64,000 nt of DNA from Roseburia_C sp031555935 (lineage in GTDB: Bacteria; Bacillota; Clostridia; Lachnospirales; Lachnospiraceae): assembly GCA_031555935.1 (NCBI GenBank), contig JAVBTX010000006.1, positions 124,001 to 188,000 on the forward strand. The letters run 5' to 3'. Both the position numbers and the translations under genes were made by a program. Shown one piece after another: positions 45,271 through 54,021 of this stretch. The notes below the pieces were generated by a model. That model did not search any database, had not been told where the DNA came from, and worked only from the letters and a program-made list of their open reading frames with translations. The number at the start of each line of letters is the position of its first letter. The first letter of the stretch is position 1.

Positions 45271-48045
45271 ATGATAAAAGTATCATTGAAATACTGGCAA
45301 AATCACAAGCGTATGGCGTTTTCTGTAATAGGGGCAGTTGCATTGTCAATTGCCTCTATTATGTGTTGCTGTTTTTTTGTGCGAGGCTTGCATCTTGCGA
45401 GATATGAAAGTTACCTCCAGAACATGGGGAATTATAATTTTGTTGTGACAAATGTTTCAGAGCAACAAAAAAAGTTAATTGAAGAAAGTAAATATTTTTC
45501 AGAACATGCCAGTATGGAAATTTGGGGGAATGTGGAATCTACCCAAAATAAAAATGATTTTTTGGCTGGTACGATAACAGAAGATGGACAGAAATTATAT
45601 CATTTAAAGTGTGAAGAGGGAACATATCCCAGTGCAAAGAACCAAATAGCGGCTAATAGAGAGACATTTGAAGCTCTTGGAGTGTACCCTAAGGTTGGGG
45701 AGATGGTTGAGCTACGACTAAAAGGAAGAGATGGAACGTCTATTAAAACAGAAGAATTTTATATCTCAGGAATACTAGATAGCCTTTCAAAGGAAAGAGG
45801 GTTATCTATGATCACAGAGTTTTCTTTTCCAAAAGTATTTATTGGGATGCAGGACATAGAAGCGTCAGAATGTGTGATGTTGTTAATTGAGAATCCGAAT
45901 GCTGACATAGATGAAATATGCAATTGGCTAATTGAAAATCAAATGCTATATTCCTTTCAAAGTGCTAGGATTATGGCACAAGTATTGATGCTGACAATGA
46001 CGGGTGAATTAAATCAGAAAAATATTGATGCCACATTATCACATGCGCAGAAAGATTTTGAAAGCAATGTCTTAATACCAATATTTTCGCTGGCAATCTG
46101 CGGTGTATCTATTATTTCTATCTATGTGGCAATTCGAATGTTGTTATCGGAACGGAAACGGCAATTAGACATATTGCGTGGACTGGGATTGACCCGAAAG
46201 AGGACGCTTATTATGCTGGTAGGAGAAATTCTGGTATTGGTAATTGTGGGGATTTTTGCGGGGATGTTATTAGGGAGCATTGGCTATGGTATCACCTTAC
46301 TAGTGCAGAAAGTGTTTTTTCACCAGAGTATATATTCAGCATTTTGGGTAGAAAAAATTATCGCTTCCGTCACGCTCAATCCATACACCTACCCATTAAA
46401 AATTTGCTTGGAAAGTATAGTTTGTGTTGGAATTATCTTCTTATTACAAAATGTAAGAGAGAAGGAGCAAAGACAAACAAAAAGTAAGAAAAATAGATTA
46501 TATCAGCAGTTGAAAAAGACCTTTGTCAGTGGTCGAAGCTATCAGATTTGCACCGGGATTCTGGTAACAACATTAATGATGGCAGGCTATTTTGGTAGTC
46601 TCTATTTTATGGAGCGGACAAGATTTGAAACACAGGAATTGCAACAGAATTTACAGGCAATGAATGTCGGCAATTGTGATTACTCTTTAGAAAAGAATTT
46701 TTATGTTAGTACCTGTGGGGTAGCGGATTCCAATCGACATAATGGTGGAATTTCTGATGAAGATATTGAAGCATTAGAACAAAGAGAAGATGTTTTGAGC
46801 TGCCGTTATATCATTGAAGACCGAAGTGCCAAAATTCGAATCGATAAATCTGAAAGTATCAAATTACATGAAGCATTAGCGTCAGCAAAGATAACATATT
46901 CTATTGATTATCTGGCTGATTTGAATCAGAAAATAGAGGAGTGGCTAGGTTATGAACAAGATAACCGGTATAATATACCGATTATTGGAACATCCCAGAT
47001 GCAGCTTGCAGAATTGGAGGATTATTTATTACAAGGGAGTATCAATCATGAGCAGATGATGGCAGGAAATGAAGTGATTCTATTATACCTGACAAAGGAT
47101 GCGAAATGCCCTTATCAAGTTGGTGATATCATTGAAATGACGGATTTGGTCAAAGTTGATGAAAAAACAGAGGAATTCGATTTTTCAACCGGAAATATTC
47201 CGAATGGATATGAACCACAGTTTTATTGGAATTATGTGGGGGAGGATGGAATATTAGAATCAGAGCTAAATCCGGGATATGTTTTTGGAAAACGAGTGGA
47301 CTATACCGCCAAGGTTGCTGGAATCATGTACATATCCGATGAGTCATATCAGGAATTTTATCAAACAAGGAGTCTGACCGGAAACAGTCAATTTCAAATT
47401 TTGTGTGATATGCAAGCATTTCAGGCATGGGAATTACCGGATAATAATATCACAAAGCTGGAAGTGCAGGTAGAAAATCCGGCTGAAAATACAAGTTTTG
47501 CACATTTTTGGTATGGCATGGTCGGACATAGCCTTGATGTGACGGGAACATCTCATTTGACAGTCGAAAAAAATATTTTGAAAACAAAAATTACATATTT
47601 CAGTTTTTTTGTGGCAATTTTTTCACTGCTAATGTTAGTTGGATTATTTGGTATTATTAATATGACAAATCGTGAGTTGACAATAAAAGAAGACGCAATA
47701 AAAGATGTTCGACGATTGGGAATCACAAAACGTAGGTTGTATCTATTCTTTATTTTGCAAAAAGTAAAGTACGCATTGATTGGTGCAGCATTTTGTTGGC
47801 TGCCGGTTGCTATATTTGAAAGTGTTCGAATCTATATACTGCATAATATGGAAAATGGAAAACTAGATGGAATTTTTGTAGGTGTGAAGCCTTGGTATTT
47901 ACAGTTTCCAAGTTATTATCGATTGTTGGAACAGCCGTTTATACGCGTGTTTATTGGTATTGTTAGTGGTTGTGCACTACTTTTATTGTTGATAGAGTTA
48001 TATGCGGTTTATCGCACGTTCAGAAAACTTCAAAAGACTATGTAG
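45271..48045 (+). CDS. FtsX-like ABC transporter permease (two FtsX domains)
   Basis: A 924-residue permease. One helix lies near residues 17-38, then an extracytoplasmic domain (about 40-265), a three-helix FtsX block (about 270-395, with ERKRQLDILRGLGLTRKRT) and a fourth helix near 430. A second large extracytoplasmic domain (about 450-770) leads to a final FtsX block (about 780-920, with EDAIKDVRRLGITKRRL). This two-block plan is that of lantibiotic-immunity and MacB-like exporters. It follows the small secreted protein by 20 nt and abuts the ATPase. Base composition is A-rich like the preceding gene. Confidence 0.88.
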   Translation: MIKVSLKYWQNHKRMAFSVIGAVALSIASIMCCCFFVRGLHLARYESYLQNMGNYNFVVTNVSEQQKKLIEESKYFSEHASMEIWGNVESTQNKNDFLAGTITEDGQKLYHLKCEEGTYPSAKNQIAANRETFEALGVYPKVGEMVELRLKGRDGTSIKTEEFYISGILDSLSKERGLSMITEFSFPKVFIGMQDIEASECVMLLIENPNADIDEICNWLIENQMLYSFQSARIMAQVLMLTMTGELNQKNIDATLSHAQKDFESNVLIPIFSLAICGVSIISIYVAIRMLLSERKRQLDILRGLGLTRKRTLIMLVGEILVLVIVGIFAGMLLGSIGYGITLLVQKVFFHQSIYSAFWVEKIIASVTLNPYTYPLKICLESIVCVGIIFLLQNVREKEQRQTKSKKNRLYQQLKKTFVSGRSYQICTGILVTTLMMAGYFGSLYFMERTRFETQELQQNLQAMNVGNCDYSLEKNFYVSTCGVADSNRHNGGISDEDIEALEQREDVLSCRYIIEDRSAKIRIDKSESIKLHEALASAKITYSIDYLADLNQKIEEWLGYEQDNRYNIPIIGTSQMQLAELEDYLLQGSINHEQMMAGNEVILLYLTKDAKCPYQVGDIIEMTDLVKVDEKTEEFDFSTGNIPNGYEPQFYWNYVGEDGILESELNPGYVFGKRVDYTAKVAGIMYISDESYQEFYQTRSLTGNSQFQILCDMQAFQAWELPDNNITKLEVQVENPAENTSFAHFWYGMVGHSLDVTGTSHLTVEKNILKTKITYFSFFVAIFSLLMLVGLFGIINMTNRELTIKEDAIKDVRRLGITKRRLYLFFILQKVKYALIGAAFCWLPVAIFESVRIYILHNMENGKLDGIFVGVKPWYLQFPSYYRLLEQPFIRVFIGIVSGCALLLLLIELYAVYRTFRKLQKTM

Positions 48046-48057
48046 ATGGGAGAGATT

Positions 48058-48732
48058 ATGAATACAATGATAGCATTGGAAAATTTAACAAAGGAATACG
48101 GAATGGGTGATTCAAAGGTAGTTGCGCTACAAAGTATTAATCTGGAAATAAGTGAGGGCGAAAGTATTGCTATTACGGGGGCAAGCGGAAGTGGAAAAAC
48201 AACATTACTGCGGATGATTGGCATGTTGGATCAACCAACGACTGGTAGTATTAAATATCAAGAGATGGACATGAGCAATCAAAGTGATAAAGTGTTATCA
48301 AAATTTCGTAATCGAACAGTCGGATTTATCTATCAGGACTTTCATTTGATACCAGAATTGAATGCGGAAGAGAATATCTGCCTACCACTTTTGATAGCCA
48401 AAGAAAAAAGGGATGAAAGATATATTGACGAGCTGATGAATGTTTTTGGAATTGCAGAACGTAAAAAACACTTGCCGTCGCAGCTTAGCGGTGGACAGCA
48501 GCAACGGGTGGCAATTGCCAGAGCCTTGGTGTGTAAGCCGAAGCTACTGTTATGTGATGAACCAACTGGGAACTTAGACTCTCGGAATAGTCTGGAAGTT
48601 ATCGAATATTTGAAAAAAATCAATCAGGTATATGGCACAACGATTCTCCTAATTACACATAATATGGATTTGGCCAAGCAAATGAAACGTCAGATTGTTT
48701 TAACGGATGGTGAAATCAATAAACAACTCTAA
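48058..48732 (+). CDS. ABC transporter ATP-binding protein (MacB/LolD type)
   Basis: A 224-residue ATPase: Walker A GASGSGKTTLLRMIG, signature LSGGQQQRVAIARAL, Walker B LLLCDEPTGNLD and a switch His in LITHNMDL. It serves the preceding permease. The ATG at 48058 is preferred over 48046 because GGGAGAG lies just before it. Its 3' end overlaps the convergent LysR gene by 33 nt, so no terminator separates them; read-through or antisense effects are possible. Confidence 0.92.
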   Translation: MNTMIALENLTKEYGMGDSKVVALQSINLEISEGESIAITGASGSGKTTLLRMIGMLDQPTTGSIKYQEMDMSNQSDKVLSKFRNRTVGFIYQDFHLIPELNAEENICLPLLIAKEKRDERYIDELMNVFGIAERKKHLPSQLSGGQQQRVAIARALVCKPKLLLCDEPTGNLDSRNSLEVIEYLKKINQVYGTTILLITHNMDLAKQMKRQIVLTDGEINKQL

Positions 48733-49587
48733 TGCTTTCGAAGGCTTTAAGCTATTTTTATAAGCAAATCCAACCTCACGTTTATGCATTGGAAAACCAA
48801 GCAGAATCTCGGTCAGTATGCCAGCATCTAAGTCGTCTTTGACAAATTCGCGAATCACGCAGGCTACACCGAGATTAATTTTGGCAAAATCAATCAGTAA
48901 GTCCATCGTTGAAATCTCAATCAAATCTTGAATCACAATCTGGTTTTCGCGCAGAAAATCATCAATAAATTGTCTCGTCATATTGTTTTTGTCTAATAGC
49001 ATTAAGGTTGAGTGGGAGAGAATCTCATCAATTTCATAACCACGTCTTTTGGAATTTTCCAGATATGCATCTGTTGCGACAAAAATATCCTCAATTTCCA
49101 TCAGTGGAAAGAATTCGATTGACTTTGTATTTCCAGGCTTGCCAATTAATCCAATATCAATTTTATTTTCCTCAAGCAGGAGGAGTGTTTCGTTAGAGGA
49201 CTGGCAAGTAATTGAAATGTTGATGTGCGGGTATTTATGAGTAAATTCCTTCAAGTAAGGAACTAAAAGATATTTACATAGGGTTGAACTAACACCGATT
49301 TTTAAGTGCCCCATCCCCAGTGACAGCGAATTTTTAAGCTTATCCTCGCCCATTGCAAGTGTCTCGAAGGCCAGGCTGACATGGGAAAATAGCAGTTCGC
49401 CTTCTTCGGTTAAAATAACGCCGCGGGAGCTGCGGCGAAATAAATCGCAGCCTAAGCTTTCCTCTAATTTTTGAATCGATTTACTGATAGCAGGCTGGCT
49501 GATGAAAAGTTCTTTGGCTGCCTTGGAAATATTTCCGGTTTTAGCGACGGTATAGAAGATGCGATAGCTTGAAAGACTTTGATTCAT
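48700..49587 (-). CDS. LysR-family regulator divergent from leuCD
   Basis: A 295-residue LysR protein. The HTH (about 3-60) reads YRIFYTVAKTGNISKAAKELF then ISQPAISKSIQKLEE; the C-terminal effector domain (about 90-290) has the type 2 periplasmic-binding fold. It is divergently transcribed from leuC with the dyad ATAACT-AAA-AGTTAT between them, so it probably controls leuCD, plausibly using an isopropylmalate-like inducer as for LeuO- and LeuR-type regulators; that is inference. AAAGGAG precedes the ATG. Confidence 0.9.
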   Translation of the reverse strand: MNQSLSSYRIFYTVAKTGNISKAAKELFISQPAISKSIQKLEESLGCDLFRRSSRGVILTEEGELLFSHVSLAFETLAMGEDKLKNSLSLGMGHLKIGVSSTLCKYLLVPYLKEFTHKYPHINISITCQSSNETLLLLEENKIDIGLIGKPGNTKSIEFFPLMEIEDIFVATDAYLENSKRRGYEIDEILSHSTLMLLDKNNMTRQFIDDFLRENQIVIQDLIEISTMDLLIDFAKINLGVACVIREFVKDDLDAGILTEILLGFPMHKREVGFAYKNSLKPSKALELFIDFTIR

Positions 49588-49605
49588 CCGAAGCTCCTTT
49601 CTAAT

Positions 49606-49620
49606 ATAACTAAAAGTTAT
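49606..49620. promoter_or_regulatory. LysR-type operator (T-N11-A dyad)
   Basis: Perfect 15-bp inverted repeat ATAACTAAAAGTTAT, 19 bp upstream of the LysR start and about 23 bp from the leuC promoter -35 box. Confidence 0.75.
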
Positions 49621-49642
49621 GAAGAATATATTTAATATGTAT

Positions 49643-49671
49643 TTCCATTATACTATAAATTGTGTTAGAAT
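49643..49671 (+). promoter_or_regulatory. leuC promoter
   Basis: TTCCAT, 17 bp, TAGAAT, ending 44 bp before the ATG. The weak -35 fits activator dependence on the LysR dyad just upstream. Confidence 0.6.
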
Positions 49672-49715
49672 AGCAACAGATAAGAAAATAGAAGGACATT
49701 AAGGAGGTATAAAAA

Positions 49716-50975
49716 ATGGGAATGACAATGACACAGAAAATTCTTGCAAAACATGCAGGATTAGAAACAGTAACCGCAGGTCAGTTAATTGAGGCTGATT
49801 TGGACTTGGTACTGGGAAATGACATTACATCACCAGTAGCAATCCACGAGATGGATAAGATGAAAGCAGATGGTGTGTTTCATAAAGATAAAATTGCCCT
49901 GGTAATGGATCATTTTGTCCCAAACAAAGATATAAAATCAGCACAGCACTGTAAATGTGTTCGTGAATTTGCTTGCAAGCATGACATTACAAATTACTTT
50001 GATGTTGGTGAAATGGGCATTGAGCATGCTTTATTACCAGAAAAAGGCTTGACTGTAGCAGGTGACGTCATCATCGGAGCCGATTCACATACTTGTACCT
50101 ATGGAGCATTAGGCGCATTTTCGACCGGTGTCGGAAGTACCGATATGGCGGCTGGAATGGCTACTGGTAAAGCGTGGTTCAAGGTTCCATCGGCAATCAA
50201 GTTCAATATTGTTGGCGAAAAAGCAAAGTGGGTCAGCGGCAAGGATGTGATTCTTCATATCATCGGCATGATTGGAGTGGATGGCGCATTATACAAATCA
50301 ATGGAATTTGTCGGTGAAGGCATTGCCAATTTAAGTATGGATGACCGTTTTACAATTGCGAACATGGCAATTGAAGCGGGCGGTAAAAACGGTATTTTCC
50401 CAGTTGACGATTTAGCAAAAGCATACATGGAAGAACATTCCAAACGCGAATATGTTGTCTATGAAGCAGATGCAGACGCAGAATACGATGAAGAATACAC
50501 GATTGATTTAAGTACCCTTCGTCCAACGATTGCATTTCCACATTTACCAGAAAACACCAAAACAATTGATGAAGTTGGTGACATTGAAATAGACCAGGTG
50601 GTAATTGGTTCTTGTACTAACGGCCGCTTAGAGGACTTAAAGATTGCCGCGGAAATATTAACTGGCAAGAAAGTAAAGAAAAGCCTTCGTGTCATTGTTA
50701 TCCCAGCAACCCAGCAGATATACTTAGATGCGATGGAATTAGGCTATATTCGTACCTTTATCGAAGCCGGTGCAATTGTCAGCACCCCAACCTGTGGTCC
50801 ATGTTTGGGTGGATATATGGGAATCCTAGCTGAAAATGAGCGTTGTGTATCAACGACTAACCGTAACTTTGTTGGACGGATGGGACATGTGGATTCAGAA
50901 ATCTATCTGGCCAGCCCAGCGATAGCGGCAGCATCAGCAATCACCGGCAAAATATCCGGTCCGGATGAACTATAA
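49716..50975 (+). CDS. leuC: 3-Isopropylmalate dehydratase large subunit
   Basis: A 419-residue aconitase-family [4Fe-4S] subunit of leucine synthesis. Cluster Cys300 (SCTNGR), Cys360 and Cys363 (TCGPC) are present, with the substrate segment IGADSHTCTYGALGAFSTG. Its length matches the short, archaeal-like LeuC/HacA type used by Clostridia. AAGGAGG precedes the start. leuD follows 12 nt after the stop. Related homoaconitases share these motifs; the operon and LysR context favour LeuC. Confidence 0.95.
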   Translation: MGMTMTQKILAKHAGLETVTAGQLIEADLDLVLGNDITSPVAIHEMDKMKADGVFHKDKIALVMDHFVPNKDIKSAQHCKCVREFACKHDITNYFDVGEMGIEHALLPEKGLTVAGDVIIGADSHTCTYGALGAFSTGVGSTDMAAGMATGKAWFKVPSAIKFNIVGEKAKWVSGKDVILHIIGMIGVDGALYKSMEFVGEGIANLSMDDRFTIANMAIEAGGKNGIFPVDDLAKAYMEEHSKREYVVYEADADAEYDEEYTIDLSTLRPTIAFPHLPENTKTIDEVGDIEIDQVVIGSCTNGRLEDLKIAAEILTGKKVKKSLRVIVIPATQQIYLDAMELGYIRTFIEAGAIVSTPTCGPCLGGYMGILAENERCVSTTNRNFVGRMGHVDSEIYLASPAIAAASAITGKISGPDEL

Positions 50976-50987
50976 GGAGGAATGACA

Positions 50988-51476
50988 ATGAAAGCAGCAT
51001 GTGGTATTGTATTTAAATATGGTGACAATGTAGATACAGATGTTATTATTCCAGCAAGATATTTGAATACCTCAGATCCCAAGGAACTGGCGTTGTATTG
51101 TATGGAAGACATCGATAAGGAATTTGTAAAGAAAGTAAAAACTGGCGACATCATTGTCGCTGATAAGAATTTTGGTTGTGGTTCCTCTCGTGAGCATGCG
51201 CCAATAGCCATCAAAGCGGCTGGTGTAAGCTGTGTTATCGCAGAAACATTTGCGAGAATATTCTATCGTAATGCGATTAATATTGGACTGCCAATTATTG
51301 AATGCCCAGAAGCTTCGAAGGGAATAGAAGCAGGAGACGAAGTAGAAGTAGACTTTGATTCCGGTGTCATCACCAACAAAACCAAAGGAACATCGTTCCA
51401 GGGTCAGGCATTCCCACCATTTATGCAGAAAATTATTGCTTGTGAAGGTCTGGTAAATTATATTAATCAGAAATAG
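50988..51476 (+). CDS. leuD: 3-Isopropylmalate dehydratase small subunit
   Basis: A 162-residue swivel-domain partner of LeuC with YGDNVDTDVIIPARYL and GCGSSREHAP, the signature loop for substrate selection. The ATG at 50988 is preferred over 50982, since AGGAGG is 7 nt upstream of it. leuA and leuB are not in the window. A GTGCGCC/GGCGCAC hairpin (51484-51501) follows the stop but has no T run. Confidence 0.95.
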   Translation: MKAACGIVFKYGDNVDTDVIIPARYLNTSDPKELALYCMEDIDKEFVKKVKTGDIIVADKNFGCGSSREHAPIAIKAAGVSCVIAETFARIFYRNAINIGLPIIECPEASKGIEAGDEVEVDFDSGVITNKTKGTSFQGQAFPPFMQKIIACEGLVNYINQK

Positions 51477-51507
51477 TAGAAACGTGCGCCGTTAGGCGCA
51501 CATACAG

Positions 51508-51543
51508 AAAAAGGAGCTGGCATCATGATGTCAACTCCTTTAA
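51508..51543. terminator. Bidirectional terminator between leuD and the AP2-like gene
   Basis: AAAGGAG pairs with CTCCTTT, with TGGCATCA/TGATGTCA inside. The minus strand has five T after the hairpin; the plus strand has three T then AT-rich sequence. The AP2-like gene's stop codon lies inside it. Confidence 0.8.
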
Positions 51544-52326
51544 ATAATTTAAATATTTTTCAGAAATTTTCAAACTCGTATAGACATCCGCATATTCTTT
51601 CGGTGAATATTCCAGCACATAATTTTGTGTGAAATTCTTCGAAATGCCATGAGCTAAAGCTAAATCAATCGCTTTGTTATAAGCCACCGCTGCTCGTTCC
51701 GCCGAAAGATAGGTACCGATTTTATAATTGCCATTAATATGGATTTGCGCCCGGTAGCGGGTATTTCCGCGGACAGTAATCGCCGAAACACCCATGTATT
51801 TATTGGTTACAATGAGATTGGAATAGCGGAAATCCTGGGTATCACCATTGGCGAAGGTATAATCTTTACCAGCCACAGCATAGTTACGAATGCCATAGCG
51901 GGAGAGGATGGATAACTGCATTCCATAATCATTGACATACAGATGACCTTGCCGTCTTAAAATCCGATGACTGGAATAAAAAAACAAATCATCAATGTCG
52001 AATTTTAATTCCTCAGTCGGCGAAAGGAAATAAATAAAAAAATTGGCACGCAGATAAATTGGATTTTTGATATACATCCGGTTATCGCGAAAGTTTAGCA
52101 GGCAGATTACCTTGTCATATGTAAGTGTATGGCATTTTGAAAAGCAATTATCAAGTGTATAGGAGGAATTCTCGTCGAGAATCTTTTGCGCTTCCAAATA
52201 GGCCTTGTGGGCCAGATTTTCGGTCCGAAAGCTACCGAGACTAATGTGTTTGCTGCGATATGTGATGTTGGAACGATAGTAGTTTTGGCCGTCTTTTTTT
52301 GTGGCGAGATACGCACCTGGCAACAT
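51523..52326 (-). CDS. AP2-like DNA-binding protein with an HNH-derived core
   Basis: A 267-residue protein not assigned to a named gene. An N-terminal AP2-like segment (SNITYRSKHISLGSFRTENL, ending AHKAYLEAQ) and a C-terminal AP2 segment (TRYRAQIHINGNYKIGTYLS, ending AAVAYNKAIDLA) flank a region (about 120-190) whose YTFANGDTQDFRYSNLIV resembles the end of HNH homing endonucleases (HxxDxxxxDNRxxNL) but lacks the catalytic His pair. This looks like a domesticated homing-endonuclease relative acting as a DNA-binding protein. The ATG at 52326 has AAAGGG upstream and is preferred over 52377, which has no ribosome site. No mobile-element neighbours were seen. Confidence 0.6.
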   Translation of the reverse strand: MLPGAYLATKKDGQNYYRSNITYRSKHISLGSFRTENLAHKAYLEAQKILDENSSYTLDNCFSKCHTLTYDKVICLLNFRDNRMYIKNPIYLRANFFIYFLSPTEELKFDIDDLFFYSSHRILRRQGHLYVNDYGMQLSILSRYGIRNYAVAGKDYTFANGDTQDFRYSNLIVTNKYMGVSAITVRGNTRYRAQIHINGNYKIGTYLSAERAAVAYNKAIDLALAHGISKNFTQNYVLEYSPKEYADVYTSLKISEKYLNYLKELTS

Positions 52327-52395
52327 AGAATTACCCTTTCTGTATATGTTTTCATTCGTATAGGGTAAGTATATCATAAAAAAAGCGTGAAGTCA

Positions 52396-52425
52396 TTGAC
52401 AGAGCCAGATTTTTTCTTATATAAT
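52396..52425 (+). promoter_or_regulatory. thrC promoter
   Basis: Perfect TTGACA and TATAAT with an 18-bp spacer, 52 bp before the start codon. This is the strongest consensus promoter of the window. Confidence 0.85.
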
Positions 52426-52476
52426 GGTACACAGAATTGATACATAGATAAAAGAAGTTGAAGGATGGGTATAAAG

Positions 52477-53967
52477 ATGAATTTAGTATATGCAAGTACA
52501 AGAAATGCAGATGAAAAAGTAACTGCCTCCCAGGCAATTTTAAAAGGACTTGCCGGTGAGAGCGGATTGTTTGTTCCGACAGAGATTCCAACATTGGCTG
52601 TCGATATGGATACATTGGCCAAGATGACTTATCAGGAGACAGCATATGAAGTGATGAAGCTGTTTCTGACTGACTTTACCGAGGACGAGTTAAAATATTG
52701 TATTAACAGCGCTTATGACAGTAAGTTTGATACTGAGGAAATTGCTCCGTTGGTAAAAGCAGATGGTGCATATTTCTTAGAGTTGTTCCACGGTTCGACA
52801 ATCGCATTTAAAGATATGGCACTGTCTATTCTGCCATATTTACTAACAACGTCAGCAAAGAAGAACAATGTCAAAAATGAGATTGTTATTCTGACCGCAA
52901 CTTCTGGCGATACCGGAAAAGCAGCCTTAGCTGGATTTGCTGATGTACCGGGCACGAAGATTATCATCTTTTATCCAAAGGATGGTGTCAGCCCAATTCA
53001 GGAGAAGCAGATGGTAACTCAAAAAGGTGACAATACCTTTGTAGTGGCAATCAATGGAAATTTTGACCAAGCGCAAACAGGTGTTAAGACGATGTTTTCC
53101 AATCAGCAGTTAGCGGCCACGATGGATGCGGCAGGATACCAGTTCTCGTCAGCAAACTCCATTAACATTGGACGTTTGGTACCACAAATTGTATATTATG
53201 TATATGCTTATGCAAAAATGTATGCAAATGGTGAAATTGGTCGTGATGAAAAGTTGAATGTAGTCGTACCAACCGGTAATTTTGGTAATATATTAGCAGC
53301 ATTCTATGCAAAAAATATGGGCATTCCAATTGATAAATTAATATGTGCATCGAATGATAATAAGGTATTATATGATTTCTTTGAAACCGGAACCTATGAC
53401 CGGAACCGTGATTTTATTTTAACCTCATCACCATCAATGGATATTTTGATTTCTAGTAATTTAGAACGTTTGATTTATCGTGTGGCAGGAAATGATGCCG
53501 TGAAAAATGCTGAGTTAATGAAAGCATTAACAGCAGATGGAAAATACGAAATTTCAGCCGAGATGAAAGTACAATTAGCAGACTTCTACGGAAATTATAA
53601 TGATGAAGCAGAGACGGCAAAGGTAATTAAGGACTTATATGAGAGTACCGGCTATGTCATTGATACGCATACCGCAGTAGCAGCCGGCGTATATAAGAAA
53701 TATAAGGCAGAGACCGGCGATAAGGAAACGAAAGCAGTTATCGCTTCAACGGCAAGTCCGTTTAAATTTACGAGAAGCGTAATGGAAGCGATTGATAGTA
53801 AATATAATTCAATGTCAGACTTTGAGTTGGTAGATGAATTAAGCCGTATTGGCAATGTCACGGTACCACAGGCAATCGAAGAAATCCGCACGGCACCAGT
53901 ATTACATGATACAGTTTGTGAAGTGGATGAAATGGAAGCAGTCGTAAAGAAATTTTTAAATATCTAA
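52477..53967 (+). CDS. threonine synthase thrC: Threonine synthase
   Basis: A 496-residue PLP enzyme converting O-phosphohomoserine to threonine. The long-form N-terminus (MNLVYASTRN, then GLAGESGLFVPTEIP) and the PLP-lysine motif HGSTIAFKDMA are clear; TATSGDTGKAALAGF binds the phosphate. The ATG at 52477 is chosen because AAGGATGGG lies 8 nt before it and the 52465 start has no room for a ribosome site. It has its own promoter and terminator. Confidence 0.96.
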   Translation: MNLVYASTRNADEKVTASQAILKGLAGESGLFVPTEIPTLAVDMDTLAKMTYQETAYEVMKLFLTDFTEDELKYCINSAYDSKFDTEEIAPLVKADGAYFLELFHGSTIAFKDMALSILPYLLTTSAKKNNVKNEIVILTATSGDTGKAALAGFADVPGTKIIIFYPKDGVSPIQEKQMVTQKGDNTFVVAINGNFDQAQTGVKTMFSNQQLAATMDAAGYQFSSANSINIGRLVPQIVYYVYAYAKMYANGEIGRDEKLNVVVPTGNFGNILAAFYAKNMGIPIDKLICASNDNKVLYDFFETGTYDRNRDFILTSSPSMDILISSNLERLIYRVAGNDAVKNAELMKALTADGKYEISAEMKVQLADFYGNYNDEAETAKVIKDLYESTGYVIDTHTAVAAGVYKKYKAETGDKETKAVIASTASPFKFTRSVMEAIDSKYNSMSDFELVDELSRIGNVTVPQAIEEIRTAPVLHDTVCEVDEMEAVVKKFLNI

Positions 53968-54008
53968 AAATTCTCCCCATGCATGTAATGTGCATGGGGA
54001 GAATTTTA
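53966..54008. terminator. Bidirectional terminator between thrC and the CheX-like gene
   Basis: AAAATTCTCCCCATGCA pairs with TGCATGGGGAGAATTTT; T or A runs occur on both sides. Confidence 0.9.
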
Positions 54009-54021
54009 TATGCGTTAAATA

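Noticed and set aside
51484..51501. GTGCGCC/GGCGCAC hairpin as leuD terminator
   Set aside because: The stem is stable but has no following T run; the next hairpin at 51508-51543 is the better terminator.
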